Below are positions 1 to 8,571 of a stretch of DNA of 64,000 nt, one piece after another. Positions within the stretch are counted from its first letter, which is position 1; the number at the start of each line of letters is the position of its first letter. Origin of the DNA: Streptosporangium violaceochromogenes (GTDB lineage: Bacteria; Actinomycetota; Actinomycetes; Streptosporangiales; Streptosporangiaceae); assembly GCF_014654615.1 (NCBI RefSeq), contig NZ_BNBB01000024.1:1-64000 (forward strand), in the 5' to 3' direction. Position numbers and translations under genes: made by a program. The notes under the pieces are model-generated. The model was not told the origin of the DNA. It made no database searches and worked only from the letters and a program-made list of their open reading frames with translations.

Positions 1-437
1 GTTCTCAAGAAACGGACGCGTACACCATCAACCCCGACCAAACCAGCCGGAACCCTCCGGGGCTTTTCCGTTCGTTTCGTTCTCTTCCATTCTCGCAGGC
101 CCGCTTTTTCGTGTCAAACCGATCGTTTTCAAATCCGTTTGACTCGATTCGGCCACTCCGGCGAAAATTCGAGTGCCCTGTCTCCAGGGCAACCCCTCAA
201 ACTTACCAGCATCTGAGCAGGTCGGCGAACCGATCTTCAAAAGCCGTTGACTTGAGGAGGGCGCCGACAAACACAGCGCAAGCCACACCGAAGTCACCTG
301 AGTGAGTGGAGTGGTTCGCGGCGGATCATGCCGACGCCAGAACTTTAGCAGCCTCCCCGACCCGCTCGGGCCGGAACCCGCAAGTCCATGCGGGCGCGAC
401 CCGGGCCGAAGGCGGCGGAAAACATAGACTCATCTGA
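1..437. other. Left-edge region without a convincing gene
   Basis: No ORF here looks coding. Around positions 46-67 an imperfect stem (AGCCGGA with TCCGGGGCT) is followed by a short T run and could be the terminator of a gene lying left of the window. Positions 110-330 are AT-richer than the surroundings and probably carry the promoter region for the S9 peptidase. A TAGACT hexamer at 425-430 lies 7 bases before the GTG start at 438, which would fit a leaderless transcript. I see nothing else. Confidence 0.4.
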
Positions 438-2498
438 GTGAGCAGCCAGACACCGCCTACGGCGAAGAAGGTTCCCAGCGAGCGCGTACACCACGGGGAC
501 ACCGTGGTCGACGACTACGCGTGGATGAGGGTCAAGGACGATCCCGAGACCATCGCCTACCTTGAGGCGGAGAACGCCTACACGCGGCAGGCGACCGCCC
601 ATCTTGAACCCCTGCAGGAGAAGATCTTCCAGGAGATCAAGGGCCGGACCCTGGAGACGGACCTTTCGGTCCCCACCCGAAAAAACGGATGGTGGTACTA
701 CTCCCGCACCGAGGAGGGCAAGCAGTACGGCATCCAGTGCCGGGTCGCGGCCGACGGTGAGACGCCGCCGGAGCTGAAACCCGGCGAGCCGCTCGCCGGT
801 GAGCAGGTCCTGCTCGACGGCAACGAACTGGCCGGCGAGAGCGACTTCTTCTCCCTCGGCACCAGCGCGGTCAGCTCCGACGGGACGCTCCTGGCCTACT
901 CCGTCAACTTCACCGGCGACGAGCGCTTCACCCTGAAGGTGAAGGACCTCACCACCGGTGAGATCCTCGACGACGAGATCCCCGGCATCTTCTACGGCGG
1001 AGCCTGGTCGGCCGACGGCACCACGTTCTTCTACACGACCGTCGACGACGCCTGGCGGCCCAACCGGATCCACCGGCACACGATCGGCACCCCGGCCGAG
1101 GAGGACGTCCTCGTTCACGAGGAGACCGACGAGCGGTTCTGGATCGGCGTCGGCCTGAGCCGTAGCGAGCGCTACCTCGTGCTCTCGGCGGGCAGCAAGA
1201 TCACCAGCGAGGTCCGCATCCTGGAGGCGGACGACCCGGCGGGCGAGTTCCGCCTCGTCCGTCCCCGCGAGACGGGGGTGGAGTACGGCATCGACCACGC
1301 CGGCGACCACTTCCTGGTCCTGCACAACCGCAACGCCGAGAACTTCGAGCTGGCCACCGCGCCCCTCGACTCCCCCGGCGAGTGGACCCCCCTGATCGAG
1401 CACCGCGCGGACACGCGGCTGCTCGACGTGGACGCCTTCCGGGACCACACGGTCGTGCACTTCCGGCGCGAGGGACTGACCGGCGTCCGCGTCCTGCCCA
1501 AGGGCGCCGAGCCGTACGAGATCCCCTTCCCGGAGCCGATCTACGACGTCGCTCCGGGCGGCAACCCCGAGTTCGTCACCGAGCGGCTCCGGCTCGGCTA
1601 CACCAGCATGGTCACCCCGCCGTCGGTCTACGACTACGACCTGCGGGGGCGCGAGCTGATCCTCCTGAAGCGCAAGGTCGTGCTCGGCGGGTACGACCCC
1701 GGCGACTACGAGCAGTTCCGTGAGTGGGCGACCGCCTCGGACGGCACGCGCGTCCCCATCTCGATCGTGGCCAGGAAGGGCACGGAGCGGCCCGCGCCGA
1801 CCGTGCTGTACGGCTACGGCAGCTACGAGATCTCGATCGACCCCTCGTTCTCGGTGGCGAGACTCAGCCTGCTCGACCGGGGGGTCGTCTTCGCCATCGC
1901 GCACATCAGGGGCGGCGGCGAGATGGGGCGGCGCTGGTACGAGGACGGCAAGTTCCAGAAGAAGAAGAACACCTTCACCGACTTCGTCGCCGCCGCCGAA
2001 CACCTCAGGGCGGAGGGGTGGTCGAGCGCGATCATCGCCAGGGGCGGCTCGGCCGGCGGCCTGCTCATGGGGGCGGTCGCCAACCTCGCACCGGAGACCT
2101 TCGCCGGGGTCGTCGCCGAGGTGCCGTTCGTGGACGCTCTGAACACGATCCTCGACCCGTCGCTTCCGCTGACCGTCATCGAGTGGGACGAGTGGGGCGA
2201 TCCGCTCCACAACGCGGACGTGTACGCCTACATGAAGTCGTACTCCCCCTACGAGAACGTGAACGACCGGACCTACCCCCCGATCCTGGCGATCACCAGT
2301 CTCAACGACACCCGGGTCTTCTACCACGAGCCCGCCAAGTGGATCGCCAGGCTGCGCGAGACCGCGCGGGGCGGCCCCTTCCTGCTCAAGACGGAGATGG
2401 GCGCCGGGCACGGCGGGCGCAGCGGCCGGTACGACTCCTGGCGCGAGGAGGCACTCGTGCTGTCCTGGATCCTTGACACCGCCAAGGTGAACCGATGA
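438..2498 (+). CDS. ptrB: S9A prolyl oligopeptidase family peptidase (oligopeptidase B type)
   Basis: This 686-residue protein matches oligopeptidase B in length and organisation. A seven-bladed beta-propeller covers roughly residues 70-400 and an alpha/beta hydrolase domain follows. The nucleophile elbow GGSAGG puts the catalytic serine at residue 538, with Asp624 (SLNDTR) and His658 (GAGHGG) completing the triad. It is likely a cytoplasmic serine peptidase cleaving short peptides after basic residues; no signal peptide is visible. The GTG start lacks a Shine-Dalgarno sequence but sits 7 bases behind a TAGACT hexamer, suggesting a leaderless message. It overlaps the aldo/keto reductase gene by four bases (ATGA), so the two are probably co-translated. 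The family call is firm; the substrate preference is inferred from the family. Confidence 0.93.
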   Translation: MSSQTPPTAKKVPSERVHHGDTVVDDYAWMRVKDDPETIAYLEAENAYTRQATAHLEPLQEKIFQEIKGRTLETDLSVPTRKNGWWYYSRTEEGKQYGIQCRVAADGETPPELKPGEPLAGEQVLLDGNELAGESDFFSLGTSAVSSDGTLLAYSVNFTGDERFTLKVKDLTTGEILDDEIPGIFYGGAWSADGTTFFYTTVDDAWRPNRIHRHTIGTPAEEDVLVHEETDERFWIGVGLSRSERYLVLSAGSKITSEVRILEADDPAGEFRLVRPRETGVEYGIDHAGDHFLVLHNRNAENFELATAPLDSPGEWTPLIEHRADTRLLDVDAFRDHTVVHFRREGLTGVRVLPKGAEPYEIPFPEPIYDVAPGGNPEFVTERLRLGYTSMVTPPSVYDYDLRGRELILLKRKVVLGGYDPGDYEQFREWATASDGTRVPISIVARKGTERPAPTVLYGYGSYEISIDPSFSVARLSLLDRGVVFAIAHIRGGGEMGRRWYEDGKFQKKKNTFTDFVAAAEHLRAEGWSSAIIARGGSAGGLLMGAVANLAPETFAGVVAEVPFVDALNTILDPSLPLTVIEWDEWGDPLHNADVYAYMKSYSPYENVNDRTYPPILAITSLNDTRVFYHEPAKWIARLRETARGGPFLLKTEMGAGHGGRSGRYDSWREEALVLSWILDTAKVNR

Positions 2499-3523
2499 CC
2501 TACCTCGCGGCGGAAGACCGCTACGACGGGCGGCAGCCGTACAACCGGGTCGGCAGGAGCGGGCTCAAGCTGCCCGCGGTCTCGCTGGGACTGTGGCACA
2601 ACTTCGGTGACGACCGGTCCTTCGACACCCAGCGGGACATCCTGCGGAGGGCCTTCGACCTGGGGGTGACCCACTTCGATCTGGCCAACAACTACGGCCC
2701 GCCGTACGGCGCGGCCGAAGCGAACTTCGGCCGGCACTTCCGGGCGGACTTCACGAGGTACCGCGACGAGCTGGTCGTCTCCACCAAGGCGGGGTACGAC
2801 ATGTGGCCCGGCCCCTACGGGGAGTGGGGGTCGAGAAAGTACCTGCTGTCCAGCCTGGACCGATCGCTGGAGCGGATGGGGCTGGACTACGTCGACATCT
2901 TCTACAGCCACCGCTTCGACCCGGAGACTCCGCTGGAGGAGACGATGGGCGCGCTGGACCACGCGGTCCGGTCGGGCAGGGCCCTGTACGCGGGCGTCTC
3001 GTCCTACTCTCCGGAGCACACCGCGGAGGCGGCGCGGATCCTGCGGGAGATGGGCACGCCGCTGCTGATCCACCAGCCCTCCTACTCGATGCTCGACCGG
3101 TGGATCGAGGGCGGGCTGCTGGACGTCCTCAAGGAGGAGGGGGCCGGCTGCGTCGTGTTCTCGCCGCTGGCGCAGGGCGTGCTGACCGATCGGTATCTCA
3201 ACGGTGTTCCCGAGGGGTCGCGCGCCTCGCTGGGGCACTTCCTCACCCCGGAGATGCTCACCGAGAAGATCATGAGGTATGTCCGCCTCCTCGACGGGAT
3301 CGCGCGGAAGCGGGGCCAGTCCCTCGCGCAGATGGCGCTGGCGTGGGCGCTGCGCGACAGGCGGGTGACCTCGGTGCTGATCGGTGCGAGCAGTGTGCGG
3401 CAGCTGGAGGACAACCTGGCCGCCGTGGGCAACCTGTCGTTCCGCGCCGAGGAGCTGGAGGCGATCGACGAGGGCGCGCGCGAGGCGGGCGTCGACCCGT
3501 GGGCGCGGCCCGGCGGGGGGTGA
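2495..3523 (+). CDS. Aldo/keto reductase (YghZ/Gpr-like)
   Basis: A 342-residue NADPH-dependent aldo/keto reductase of the AKR14-like group (E. coli YghZ, L-glyceraldehyde 3-phosphate reductase). The TIM-barrel tetrad is visible: Asp in THFDLANNYG with its Tyr, Lys in VVSTKAGY, and His in YSHRFDP. The C-terminal cofactor segment reads SVLIGASSVRQLEDN. It reduces small aldehydes, and methylglyoxal detoxification is plausible. It starts inside the stop codon of the oligopeptidase gene, so the two form one transcription unit, and a strong hairpin follows at 3616-3642. The functional link to the peptidase is not obvious. The precise substrate cannot be read from sequence. Confidence 0.9.
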   Translation: MTYLAAEDRYDGRQPYNRVGRSGLKLPAVSLGLWHNFGDDRSFDTQRDILRRAFDLGVTHFDLANNYGPPYGAAEANFGRHFRADFTRYRDELVVSTKAGYDMWPGPYGEWGSRKYLLSSLDRSLERMGLDYVDIFYSHRFDPETPLEETMGALDHAVRSGRALYAGVSSYSPEHTAEAARILREMGTPLLIHQPSYSMLDRWIEGGLLDVLKEEGAGCVVFSPLAQGVLTDRYLNGVPEGSRASLGHFLTPEMLTEKIMRYVRLLDGIARKRGQSLAQMALAWALRDRRVTSVLIGASSVRQLEDNLAAVGNLSFRAEELEAIDEGAREAGVDPWARPGGG

Positions 3524-3615
3524 CGGCCGATCGCGGCGGTGGGGGTGCGCCCGGGGCGCCGTGACGGGGTGGGGGAGACGGGCCCTTGAACGCCTCGTGA
3601 CGGGCTCCCGGGAGC

Positions 3616-3642
3616 CTCCGGGGCTTTGGGGTGGCCCCGGAG
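3616..3642. terminator. Hairpin between convergent genes
   Basis: CTCCGGGGC pairs with GCCCCGGAG across a 9-base loop, directly before the stop of the minus-strand flippase gene and after the aldo/keto reductase. A perfect palindrome GGCTCCCGGGAGCC (3603-3616) abuts it. It could serve both convergent genes. There is no T tract, as is usual in high-GC actinomycetes. Confidence 0.6.
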
Positions 3643-3644
3643 CG

Positions 3645-6071
3645 TTACAGGGCCTCGTGACGCTGCAGGTAGGTGAACGAGGCCCAGCCGGGCAGCACCG
3701 GCAGCCAGAAGGTGAGGAGACGGAACAGCAGCACCGCGGAGGTGGCGACCTCTCCGGGAAGACCGGAGAGGGTCAGCCCGACCGAGAGGGATGCCTCGAC
3801 GGCGCCGAGACCGCCGGGGGTGGGCGCCGCGGAGCCGATGGCGTTGCCGGCGAGGAAGACGATGGCGACGGCGGCGAAGTCGAGTGATCCGCCGAAGGCG
3901 CGGACGGAGGCGTCCAGGCAGATCACGAAGAAGATGGTCAGCATCAGGGTGCCGCTGAAACCTTCGAAGATCTTGCGGGGTGACTGGAGCACGTCCAGCA
4001 GGCGCGGGAGCACGCCGGAGAACAGCGAGCGCAGCCGCGCGGTCAGCACCCGGCGCAGGCGGGGGACGCTCACGAGGAACAGCACCACCATGCCCACGGC
4101 CAGCAGGGCGAACACCAGCGTGCGCGACGGGGTGAAGGACGTGGCCGCGCTGGAGCCGGTGATGTAGGCGAACAGCAGGAGCAGCGAGATGTGGAAGACC
4201 AGGCCGATGAGCTGGGAGGCGCCGACGCTGGCCACCGCCTGCCCCGGCGGGATGCCGCGTTTTTGGAGGTAGCGGGTGTTGATGGCGACGCCGCTCACCG
4301 CCGCGGGGGCGACCAGTTTCACGAACGACCCGGCGAACTGGACGAGGACCGTACGGCCCAGCGGCAGCTTCTCCGGCACGAAGCCCATCAGCATCAGCGC
4401 GGCGGCGACGTAGCTCAGCATCGCGGCGATGAGCGCCACCCCGGTCCAGCCCCACTTGGCCGAGGTGATCATGTTCAGGTTGATCTGGGTGAGGTAGTAG
4501 ACCAGGAAGTAGGCGGCGAAGGCACTGGCGATGATGGTGATGAGTGTCCGGGGGCGAAACCGCTCCAGCCGGACCTCCTCGCTCTCGACCTTGGGCTCAA
4601 GCTCGACGATCCGCTCGCGGATCGTGGTCAGCAGATCGCTGTCCTTGCTCAGGGCGGCCCTGGTCTCGCGGGTGAGCGCGATCCGCTGGAGCAGCGGCAG
4701 GGCTCCGGCCAGCACGTTGGGCCCGGCGACGGCCGCCGCGGCGGCCACGGAGCGGTCGGCGCCGACGCGCAGGCCGAGGTAGGTGAGCAGCTGGGCGACG
4801 TCGAGGCGGAGCAGGAGGTCGCCGGCGGCGATCTCGCCGCTTCGGGCGTCCATCAGGACGACCCGGCCGTCGCGGTCGACGTGGATGCTGTCGCCGGTCA
4901 GCCGCCGGTGGGCCAGCCGCTGGACCTGCAGGAGCAGGACCTGCTCCCAGATCTGGGCGAGCAGGTCGTCGCCGATCTCGTCGTCGGGGATGTCGGCGAG
5001 GGGCCGGGTGTCGGTGTGCTCGTACGCGAGCAGGGCGGCCTCACTGCCGATCTCGCTGGTGCCGACGAGCCGGGGGGTACCGGCCCCCGCGGCCTGGGCC
5101 GCGTAGGCCATCAGGGCCTCGCGCTCCAGTTCGGCCCGCAGGGAGCGGATGGCCCGGCGCCGGGTCTCGGTGTTGAGGCGGATCCGGCGCCAGAGCCGGT
5201 AGAGCACCCCGGCGACCTGGCGGTCGCGGTCGAGGACGGTGACGTCGAGGCAGGTGCCGTCCTTGAGGTCGACGGCGTATCTCCGGCTGCTCTGGTGGTC
5301 GTCGTCCAGCCGGCGGGCCTTGACGGGGGTGAAGCCCAGCTTGGTGAGCGCGGCGATGATCGCGCTGCCGGGCGGGCGGGTGTTGGGGCTGCCCAGGCCG
5401 TACAGGGTGCCGGAGCCGACGGCCAGCCCGACCAGGATCGAGACGACGATGCCGGGGATGGTGGCGGCGGTGGCGGCGAAGAGGGCGACCGCGTTGAGGG
5501 CGACCGCGCTCCACAGGGCCGCGCGCCAGGTGGGGCGGCGGGATATCCGTACGGCCGTGACATAGGCGATGACCGAGGTGAGCAGGGTGTTGAGCGGCTC
5601 GACGCCGCCGCGCCCCCCGGTCAGCAGCATGCGCAGATCTTCGGGCCCCGCCTTGAGGATCCACTCGCCGAGGGCGAAGGAGAGGATCATCCCGGCGATC
5701 GCCGCGAACAACCCCTCGGCCACCCGCAGGCCGTCACGGTGGAGCACGCGCTCGATCGCGTAGGCGGCGGGGACGCCGAGCATGGCGGCGCCGCTCAGCA
5801 CGCCGACCAGGCCGCTGAGCAGGAACGGCGCCCGGTTGGTGCCGTCGATGACGTCGCCTTCGAGGCCGTTGAGCGTCTTCTTGGCGACGAGGGCGAGCAG
5901 CACGACGGCCACGAGCGCGAGCAGGGAGGCGAGGAAGCGCAGCAGGTCGGACGGGCGGCGGATGCGCTGCGGGAGCAGGGGCTCGACGACGAGCACGGCG
6001 GAGTCACCGCCTGTCGACGGCTCCGCACCGTCGGAAGGCGGCACTTTGTCGCGTTCCCTGATTTTCGTCAC
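3645..6071 (-). CDS. Flippase-like integral membrane protein with a central kinase-like domain
   Basis: An 808-residue protein with three parts. Residues about 40-220 hold hydrophobic helices. A central soluble part (about 230-480) has features of an ABC1/kinase-like fold, for example HRRLTGDSIHVDRDGRVVLM and LLAYEHTDTRPLADI. The C-terminal 300 residues contain about eight membrane segments of the LPG-synthase-TM/UPF0104 flippase-like family, including the conserved PTPGGLGAVEA motif. Such proteins are thought to move or supply lipid headgroups or lipid-linked substrates, but the substrate is unknown. The GTG start at 6071 has no strong ribosome binding site. It is convergent with the aldo/keto reductase. 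The C-terminal family is certain; the nature of the middle domain is my inference. Confidence 0.85.
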   Translation of the reverse strand: MTKIRERDKVPPSDGAEPSTGGDSAVLVVEPLLPQRIRRPSDLLRFLASLLALVAVVLLALVAKKTLNGLEGDVIDGTNRAPFLLSGLVGVLSGAAMLGVPAAYAIERVLHRDGLRVAEGLFAAIAGMILSFALGEWILKAGPEDLRMLLTGGRGGVEPLNTLLTSVIAYVTAVRISRRPTWRAALWSAVALNAVALFAATAATIPGIVVSILVGLAVGSGTLYGLGSPNTRPPGSAIIAALTKLGFTPVKARRLDDDHQSSRRYAVDLKDGTCLDVTVLDRDRQVAGVLYRLWRRIRLNTETRRRAIRSLRAELEREALMAYAAQAAGAGTPRLVGTSEIGSEAALLAYEHTDTRPLADIPDDEIGDDLLAQIWEQVLLLQVQRLAHRRLTGDSIHVDRDGRVVLMDARSGEIAAGDLLLRLDVAQLLTYLGLRVGADRSVAAAAAVAGPNVLAGALPLLQRIALTRETRAALSKDSDLLTTIRERIVELEPKVESEEVRLERFRPRTLITIIASAFAAYFLVYYLTQINLNMITSAKWGWTGVALIAAMLSYVAAALMLMGFVPEKLPLGRTVLVQFAGSFVKLVAPAAVSGVAINTRYLQKRGIPPGQAVASVGASQLIGLVFHISLLLLFAYITGSSAATSFTPSRTLVFALLAVGMVVLFLVSVPRLRRVLTARLRSLFSGVLPRLLDVLQSPRKIFEGFSGTLMLTIFFVICLDASVRAFGGSLDFAAVAIVFLAGNAIGSAAPTPGGLGAVEASLSVGLTLSGLPGEVATSAVLLFRLLTFWLPVLPGWASFTYLQRHEAL

Positions 6072-6894
6072 CGTGAGCGATTCTGCACGTTCCTCGTTAC
6101 AAGTGCGTCACTGATCTTCTCTTCCAGTGTCCACAGTCGGAGTCATGTACGGCGCGCCGACACCGGACGGCCTTGACGGGCGGGGCCGACGGGGCGCGGA
6201 TACACCGGTCACGGCGGGGGGACGGCCGCCCCGCGGCCGGACGGGGCCGCGGCCTCGCGGGGAGCGTCGCGGGGACGGCGGCGGCGTGTCGGCGCACCGG
6301 CCGGTGCGGGCGCCGCGGCGGGAGCGGGCCTTCGGTGCCGGGCTCGCGGGGGACCGGAGCGCCGGGCTCCCGGGAAGCAGAGGGGGCCGGCTCGCGGGAG
6401 ATCGGGGGGCCGGGCTCACCGGCAGCCGGAGGGGCGGGCTCCCCGGGAGCCGAGGAGGCCGCCGGGACCGGTCTGGCGGACATCGCGTACCTATCCAGGA
6501 TCGAGAATTGACTCTCCGGCCTGCGGCGATGGTGGCCGGGCCGGGGGCGGGCTGGAAAGCTGATCATCATGCGCCGTGGCCCGCTCGCCGTCGTCCCCGT
6601 CTCACCGTCTCCGACCACAGTCCTCCCCCTCGGGCTCACCCGTCTTCCGGTGAACGGCGTGGGACGCGTCAGGCGGTCTGCCGGCCCCGAGCGCGCCACG
6701 ACACACAACCGTGAGCTTTTACGCCAACGGCACCACAACCGTCAAGCGGTGTCGGGGAACGCCCCGAACGCTGATTCGACTCCACTCGGTAACAAAAGTG
6801 GAGTCGGTCTTTAAAGATCGCGATCAGGCAACTACCGTCCCTTTATCGCGATCGCGGGGAATTTCCTGCTCCACTCTCGTTAGAGGAGTTTCGC
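6072..6894. other. 823-bp intergenic region with GC-rich repeats
   Basis: No convincing gene. Positions about 6320-6460 hold imperfect tandem units around GCCGGGCTCCCGGGA/GCCGGGCTC, which on the minus strand would read as repeated REPxxP/GEPxPP. A minus-strand ORF (6097-6483) over this tract has no ribosome binding site. The right end (6790-6870) is AT-richer and should hold the promoter of the M28 peptidase. It includes two GATCGCGAT-like palindromic stretches at about 6816-6827 and 6846-6856. Confidence 0.4.
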
Positions 6895-8451
6895 ATGCGC
6901 GCACGCACGTACAGGGGTTTACTGACCGCTGTCGGCGCCGTCTCGGCCATGACCCTTCCGATCATCACGGCCGGGGCCGCCGTCGCCGAGCCCCGGCCCG
7001 ACGCCCGGGCGTTCAGCCAGTCGGTGAAGCCCTCGTCCGTCAAACGACACCTGCAGAGGCTCCAGGAGATCGCCGAGGACAACGACGGCACCCGCGCCGC
7101 GGGTACCGCGGGCCACGAGGCGTCGGCCGCCTACGTGGCCGGCAAACTCCGCTCGGCGGGCTACAACGTGACCCTGCAGGAGTTCGAGTTTCCGTTCTTC
7201 CGCAACGTCTCCGCCCCCACTCTCGGCCGGGTCGGGCCGGACGCCAGGAAGTACACGTCCGGCAAGGACTTCACGACCATGACGTACTCCGCCTCGGGGA
7301 ACGTCACGGCCTCCGTGCAGGGGGTGGACCTGGTCCTGCCGCCGACTCCGGCGCCGAGTTCCACCTCCGGCTGTGAGGCGGCGGACTTCGCCGGTTTCGT
7401 CAAGGGAAACATCGCGCTGATCCAGCGCGGCACCTGCGACTTCCAGACGAAGGCCGAGCTCGCCGAGGCCGCCGGCGCCTCCGGTGTGATCATCTTCAAC
7501 GAGGGCCAGACGGGCACCGGCTCCGACGATCGGCGCGGCCTGGTCAGCGGCACGATCAACGCGCCCACCACGCATATCCCCGTTCTCAGCGCCACCTTCG
7601 CCGTCGGCGAGGAGCTGGCCGCCGCCGGGACGACGGTCACGCTCTCGGCCGACACCGAGAGCGACCTGCACCGCAAGACGCGCAACGTCCTGGCCGAGAG
7701 CCGCTGGGGCGACCCCGGCAAGGTCGTCATGCTCGGCAGCCACCTGGACAGCGTCATGGCGGGGCCGGGCGTCAACGACAACGGCTCCGGCAGCGCGGGC
7801 GTGCTGGAGACGGCGCTGCGGGCGAGCGCCCTGCCCACCAGGAACAGACTGCGCTTCGCCTTCTGGGGCGCCGAGGAGCTGGGCCTGCTCGGTTCCAAGC
7901 ACTACGTGGCCACCCTCTCCCCCGAGGAGAAGGCCAGGATCAAGATGTACCTGAACTTCGACATGATCGCCTCCCCGAACTTCATCTTCGGGATCTACGA
8001 CGGCGACGACTCCGACAAGGTGGGCGCCCCGGCGGGTCCCCCGGGATCGGACAAGATCGAGAAGCTCTTCGAGGGGTACTTCAAGGCGGTCGGCCAGCCG
8101 CACACCGGCACCGACTTCACCGGGCGCTCCGACTACGGGCCCTTCATCCGGGTGGGCATCCCGGCGGGCGGCCTGTTCACCGGTGCCGAGGGCATCAAGT
8201 CCGTCGCGGACGCCGCCAAGTTCGGCGGCGAGGCCGGCGCGCCGTACGACAAGTGCTACCACCGGGCGTGTGACGACATCGGCAACGTCAACGACCGGGC
8301 CCTGGCGGTGAACAGCGGCGCGATCGCGACGGCGGCGTTCGTCTACGCCTACAGCGACGACCTGCCGGGCGGCGGGACCCCCGCGGCCGGCCGTCCGGGA
8401 ACCGGCGGCGGCGGTCTTGGCCCGGACGACCACCACGACGTGGAGAAGTAG
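6895..8451 (+). CDS. Secreted M28 family zinc aminopeptidase with PA domain
   Basis: A 518-residue exported peptidase similar to Streptomyces griseus aminopeptidase. A signal peptide covers about residues 1-31 (AGAAVAEP). A protease-associated domain (about 135-225) contains the CDFQTKAELAEAAGASGVI stretch. The M28 catalytic domain shows the di-zinc ligands in order: His/Asp in GSHLDSVMAGPGVNDNG, Glu-Glu in WGAEELGLLGS, Asp in NFDMIASPN, and His in CYHRACDDIGN. It should release N-terminal amino acids from extracellular peptides. The start is supported by TAGAGGAG seven bases upstream. It is monocistronic, with a dedicated upstream region. The two Cys around the last His suggest a disulfide. 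The final 30 residues are Gly-rich and disordered. Confidence 0.92.
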   Translation: MRARTYRGLLTAVGAVSAMTLPIITAGAAVAEPRPDARAFSQSVKPSSVKRHLQRLQEIAEDNDGTRAAGTAGHEASAAYVAGKLRSAGYNVTLQEFEFPFFRNVSAPTLGRVGPDARKYTSGKDFTTMTYSASGNVTASVQGVDLVLPPTPAPSSTSGCEAADFAGFVKGNIALIQRGTCDFQTKAELAEAAGASGVIIFNEGQTGTGSDDRRGLVSGTINAPTTHIPVLSATFAVGEELAAAGTTVTLSADTESDLHRKTRNVLAESRWGDPGKVVMLGSHLDSVMAGPGVNDNGSGSAGVLETALRASALPTRNRLRFAFWGAEELGLLGSKHYVATLSPEEKARIKMYLNFDMIASPNFIFGIYDGDDSDKVGAPAGPPGSDKIEKLFEGYFKAVGQPHTGTDFTGRSDYGPFIRVGIPAGGLFTGAEGIKSVADAAKFGGEAGAPYDKCYHRACDDIGNVNDRALAVNSGAIATAAFVYAYSDDLPGGGTPAAGRPGTGGGGLGPDDHHDVEK

Positions 8452-8571
8452 GCGAAACGGGGGCGCGAACGCCTCTCGGGGGACGCTCCCCGGGGGGTGA
8501 GCCCCCGTCGAGCCCGAGGGGGCGCGGGTACCGGCCGGAAAGTGTCCGCGCCCCCGGATACAGTCGGGGGC

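Noticed and set aside
345..2411. Long minus-strand open frame opposite the S9 peptidase
   Set aside because: It is a shadow of the real gene caused by high GC at third codon positions; its translation has no family features.
6097..6738. Minus-strand Pro/Arg-rich ORF upstream of the flippase gene
   Set aside because: Low-complexity translation, no ribosome binding site and no folded domain; kept only as a note on repeats.
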